This document shows, piece after piece, positions 63,301 through 64,000 of a DNA stretch of 64,000 nt (position 1 is the stretch's first letter; every line of letters begins with the position of its first letter). Under the pieces are notes generated by a model. The model worked only from the letters and a program-made list of their open reading frames with translations. It searched no databases and was not told the origin of the DNA. The DNA is from Armatimonadota bacterium (lineage in GTDB: Bacteria > Armatimonadota > UBA5829 > DSUL01). Location of the stretch: contig AP024674.1 in NCBI GenBank assembly GCA_025998755.1, positions 3,116,162 through 3,180,161 of the forward strand, read 5' to 3'. A program made the translations under genes and the position numbers.

Positions 63301-64000
63301 GACGCTCAACCTGACCGCCCCGCAGACCGGCAGCTTCTATCTGCACGTGCAGGGCTACAATACACAGCACATCCCGAATGGCACGCTCTCGCTGGGCCCG
63401 TTCCGTTACGACGGCACACCGCCCGTGGTGCTTGCGGTGCAGGATGAGACGTACACGGTCTCGACGGACACCCTGAACGCATCGTGGACCGCTGAGGACC
63501 CCGAGTCGGGGATACAGCGTTTCGACGTCTCTGTGGGGACGGCCGTCGGCCAGACCGACATCCGCGGCTGGACCGACAATGGTCCCGCCACAAGCGTCAC
63601 GCTGCAGGGACTGTCTCTTGCTCTGGGCCAGACCTACTTCGTCAACGTGCGCGCCGTCAACGGAGTTGGCCGAACGAGCGACGTTGCAAGCTCGCAGGGT
63701 GTCACGGTCGCCGTTCCAACTTCCCGCATCGGTCAGGCCAAAAGCCTTGCCGACGGCACCCCCGTGATGATACCTGCCCGCACCGTGACTGCTGTCGTCC
63801 CGGGGGCGTTCTACGCGCAGGATCCGGACCGCGCGTCCGGCATTCGTGTTGTGAGCTCCGAGCCGGTGTCGCCCGCGCAGTCGGTGGACCTGTTTGGAAG
63901 GCTGGCTCTGCTGGGAGGCATTGAACGGGCGCTGGTGGACTGCCGTGTCGAAGTTCTGGGCGAGGCGCCGGCGATTTCTCCGGTTTCCATCGCTCATTCC
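60344..64000 (+). CDS. Secreted GHL10 glycosidase with FN3, golvesin and OB-like modules, partial
   Basis: 1219 codons, open at the right edge. ATG 60344, signal peptide (LRLTVAALAVLLLISGAGA). GHL10/FenI-like barrel (about 22-410: EIRGVWVDAWGAGF, FVQVRRRADVCYPSGV, DIDGLHFDYIRF, IIDLAVPMTYYNW), regulatory-like beta-sandwich (about 422-504), two similar FN3 domains (505-685), golvesin-like domain (690-835), a third FN3 (836-925), a beta-rich part, and from about 1126 the OB-like module (RIGQAKSLADGTPVMIPART, AQDPDRASGIRV). Members of this family act on peptidoglycan or other surface glycans; specificity unknown. Confidence 0.88.
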   Translation, partial: MFDAIVRGGRSALRLTVAALAVLLLISGAGADEIRGVWVDAWGAGFRSQSEVEALLGRPGDPNSRGAIREANLNAVFVQVRRRADVCYPSGVGEPYFSGLTPSNFNALQAIIDAAHDTTGGKQRIEVHAWIVTFATTSSGTTPPANSIYWQHNNPNDLDNYWMTLDENGNETSDKAFDPGHPRCLEYITDVCMDLITRFDIDGLHFDYIRFTANNQGYNPVSIARFNQRYGRTGQPSPSDEQFKQWRRDQITALVRRVYAKTQLVKPHVKISGAFVTWNPSPTASTRAAFQATRPYYDVYCDWDSWLQEGIIDLAVPMTYYNWASLPNDYVRWMNFQKDRKANRHVAVGPGTYLNSKENAILEVLKTREPSPAGNYAQGFCMYSYRVPFNGGTWAQFAPDLKAQVTPTPVNVPAMPWKTSPTTGHIMGTVTDYSTGQWIDGGTVTVTGPVSRTTRTDGAGFYAFIDLPPGTYTITVSQSGFPNASAAVTIAAGDAVARDFQLGINQPPVISDVAASGVTNNSAVITWQTNVPATSRVEYGTTPTYGTSSLFYSTPRTSHSVTLTGLQPNTTYYFRVISTNEFGESASGPHTFTSSGPPQISNVQVTGITATSATVTWTTNAPATSQVRYGTSPSYGNVTPLSEVPVTSHSVTISGLTPNTDYHCQAVSTNSYGAAESANVWFRTAAFSGEIIVDGTTDPEFQFIQGTWNIASASSKYGTNYFWVNCTGNAAESSVTHKARWTPSLPVSGYWDLYVWYARGTNRATDSYWKIINAGTTQNIRLNQQINGNGWTLLAQSVPFNKGSSGYVELWNNGADSSKLVQGDAVRWVYVGGDIQAPTAPSGLTATALSPSSVQLTWNPATDDHGVARYNIYRAGVKVGESTATTFVDSSGLNANTVYLYEVSAVDGASNEGPRSSSVPVATLSVPPSTATVTSNRPVDVWQAEPSFAFTAVGGFGSGRISYYRYAWNSSSTYSFSGSETLWSSGTLNLTAPQTGSFYLHVQGYNTQHIPNGTLSLGPFRYDGTPPVVLAVQDETYTVSTDTLNASWTAEDPESGIQRFDVSVGTAVGQTDIRGWTDNGPATSVTLQGLSLALGQTYFVNVRAVNGVGRTSDVASSQGVTVAVPTSRIGQAKSLADGTPVMIPARTVTAVVPGAFYAQDPDRASGIRVVSSEPVSPAQSVDLFGRLALLGGIERALVDCRVEVLGEAPAISPVSIAHS

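Noticed and set aside
63041-63997. 318-residue minus-strand frame at the right edge
   Set aside because: Antisense to the FN3/OB-like part of the GHL10 protein, whose domains are clear on the plus strand.

Overview
The window is high-GC bacterial DNA in which accessory and metabolic genes are mixed. The content fits an environmental, saccharolytic lineage of the Armatimonadota type: many secreted or unusual glycoside-hydrolase-like proteins, GH4, phytanoyl-CoA dioxygenase and URO-D family enzymes, DUF3352, DUF3866, a PEP-CTERM protein and GAF/HD-GYP/GGDEF signalling. This placement is an inference from gene content only; no rRNA gene is present.

Layout. 1-10.3 kb: the end of lnt, greA, a wrbA fragment abutting a glycosidase fragment, three carbohydrate-related genes, a phytanoyl-CoA dioxygenase, a frameshifted esterase and an anaerobic sulfatase maturase. 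10.5-23.5 kb: a layered genomic island. Its left part is an intact type III-like Mod/Res pair with remnants of a second, different Mod/Res family on both sides. Its right part is a compact integrated element of about 6.7 kb between two 84-bp copies of a tRNA-Val segment. The element carries an excisionase-like protein, a D5/P4-type primase-helicase, origin-like repeats, HTH proteins and a tyrosine integrase. Left of it, an integrase start fragment shows that an older related element used the same tRNA. Just right of the tRNA lies a sulfatase remnant that has lost its catalytic segment.

24-36 kb: LacI regulator, a noncoding-RNA candidate with its own promoter and terminator, nitronate monooxygenase-like enzyme, GH4, a GHL6-type glycosidase, DUF3352 protein, TauE/SafE transporter, URO-D family enzyme and an S2P protease with CBS domains. 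36-41 kb: a four-gene operon of two related lipoproteins, a GAF histidine kinase and a receiver protein, then a PEP-CTERM gene interrupted at a run of eight G. 41.7-48 kb: an HGSNAT-like acyltransferase and a minus-strand run (MtlD-like dehydrogenase, SIS isomerase, M20 peptidase, DUF3866, NUDIX).

48-54.4 kb: a diguanylate cyclase fused to a degenerate HD-GYP domain, preceded by a c-di-GMP-I riboswitch candidate; then cdsA and a translationally coupled ABC-transporter operon. 54.4-64 kb: large secreted proteins (subtilase, clan-A-like glycosidase, GHL10 protein). All three carry the same OB-like module, which suggests a shared extracellular system for polysaccharide or protein breakdown.
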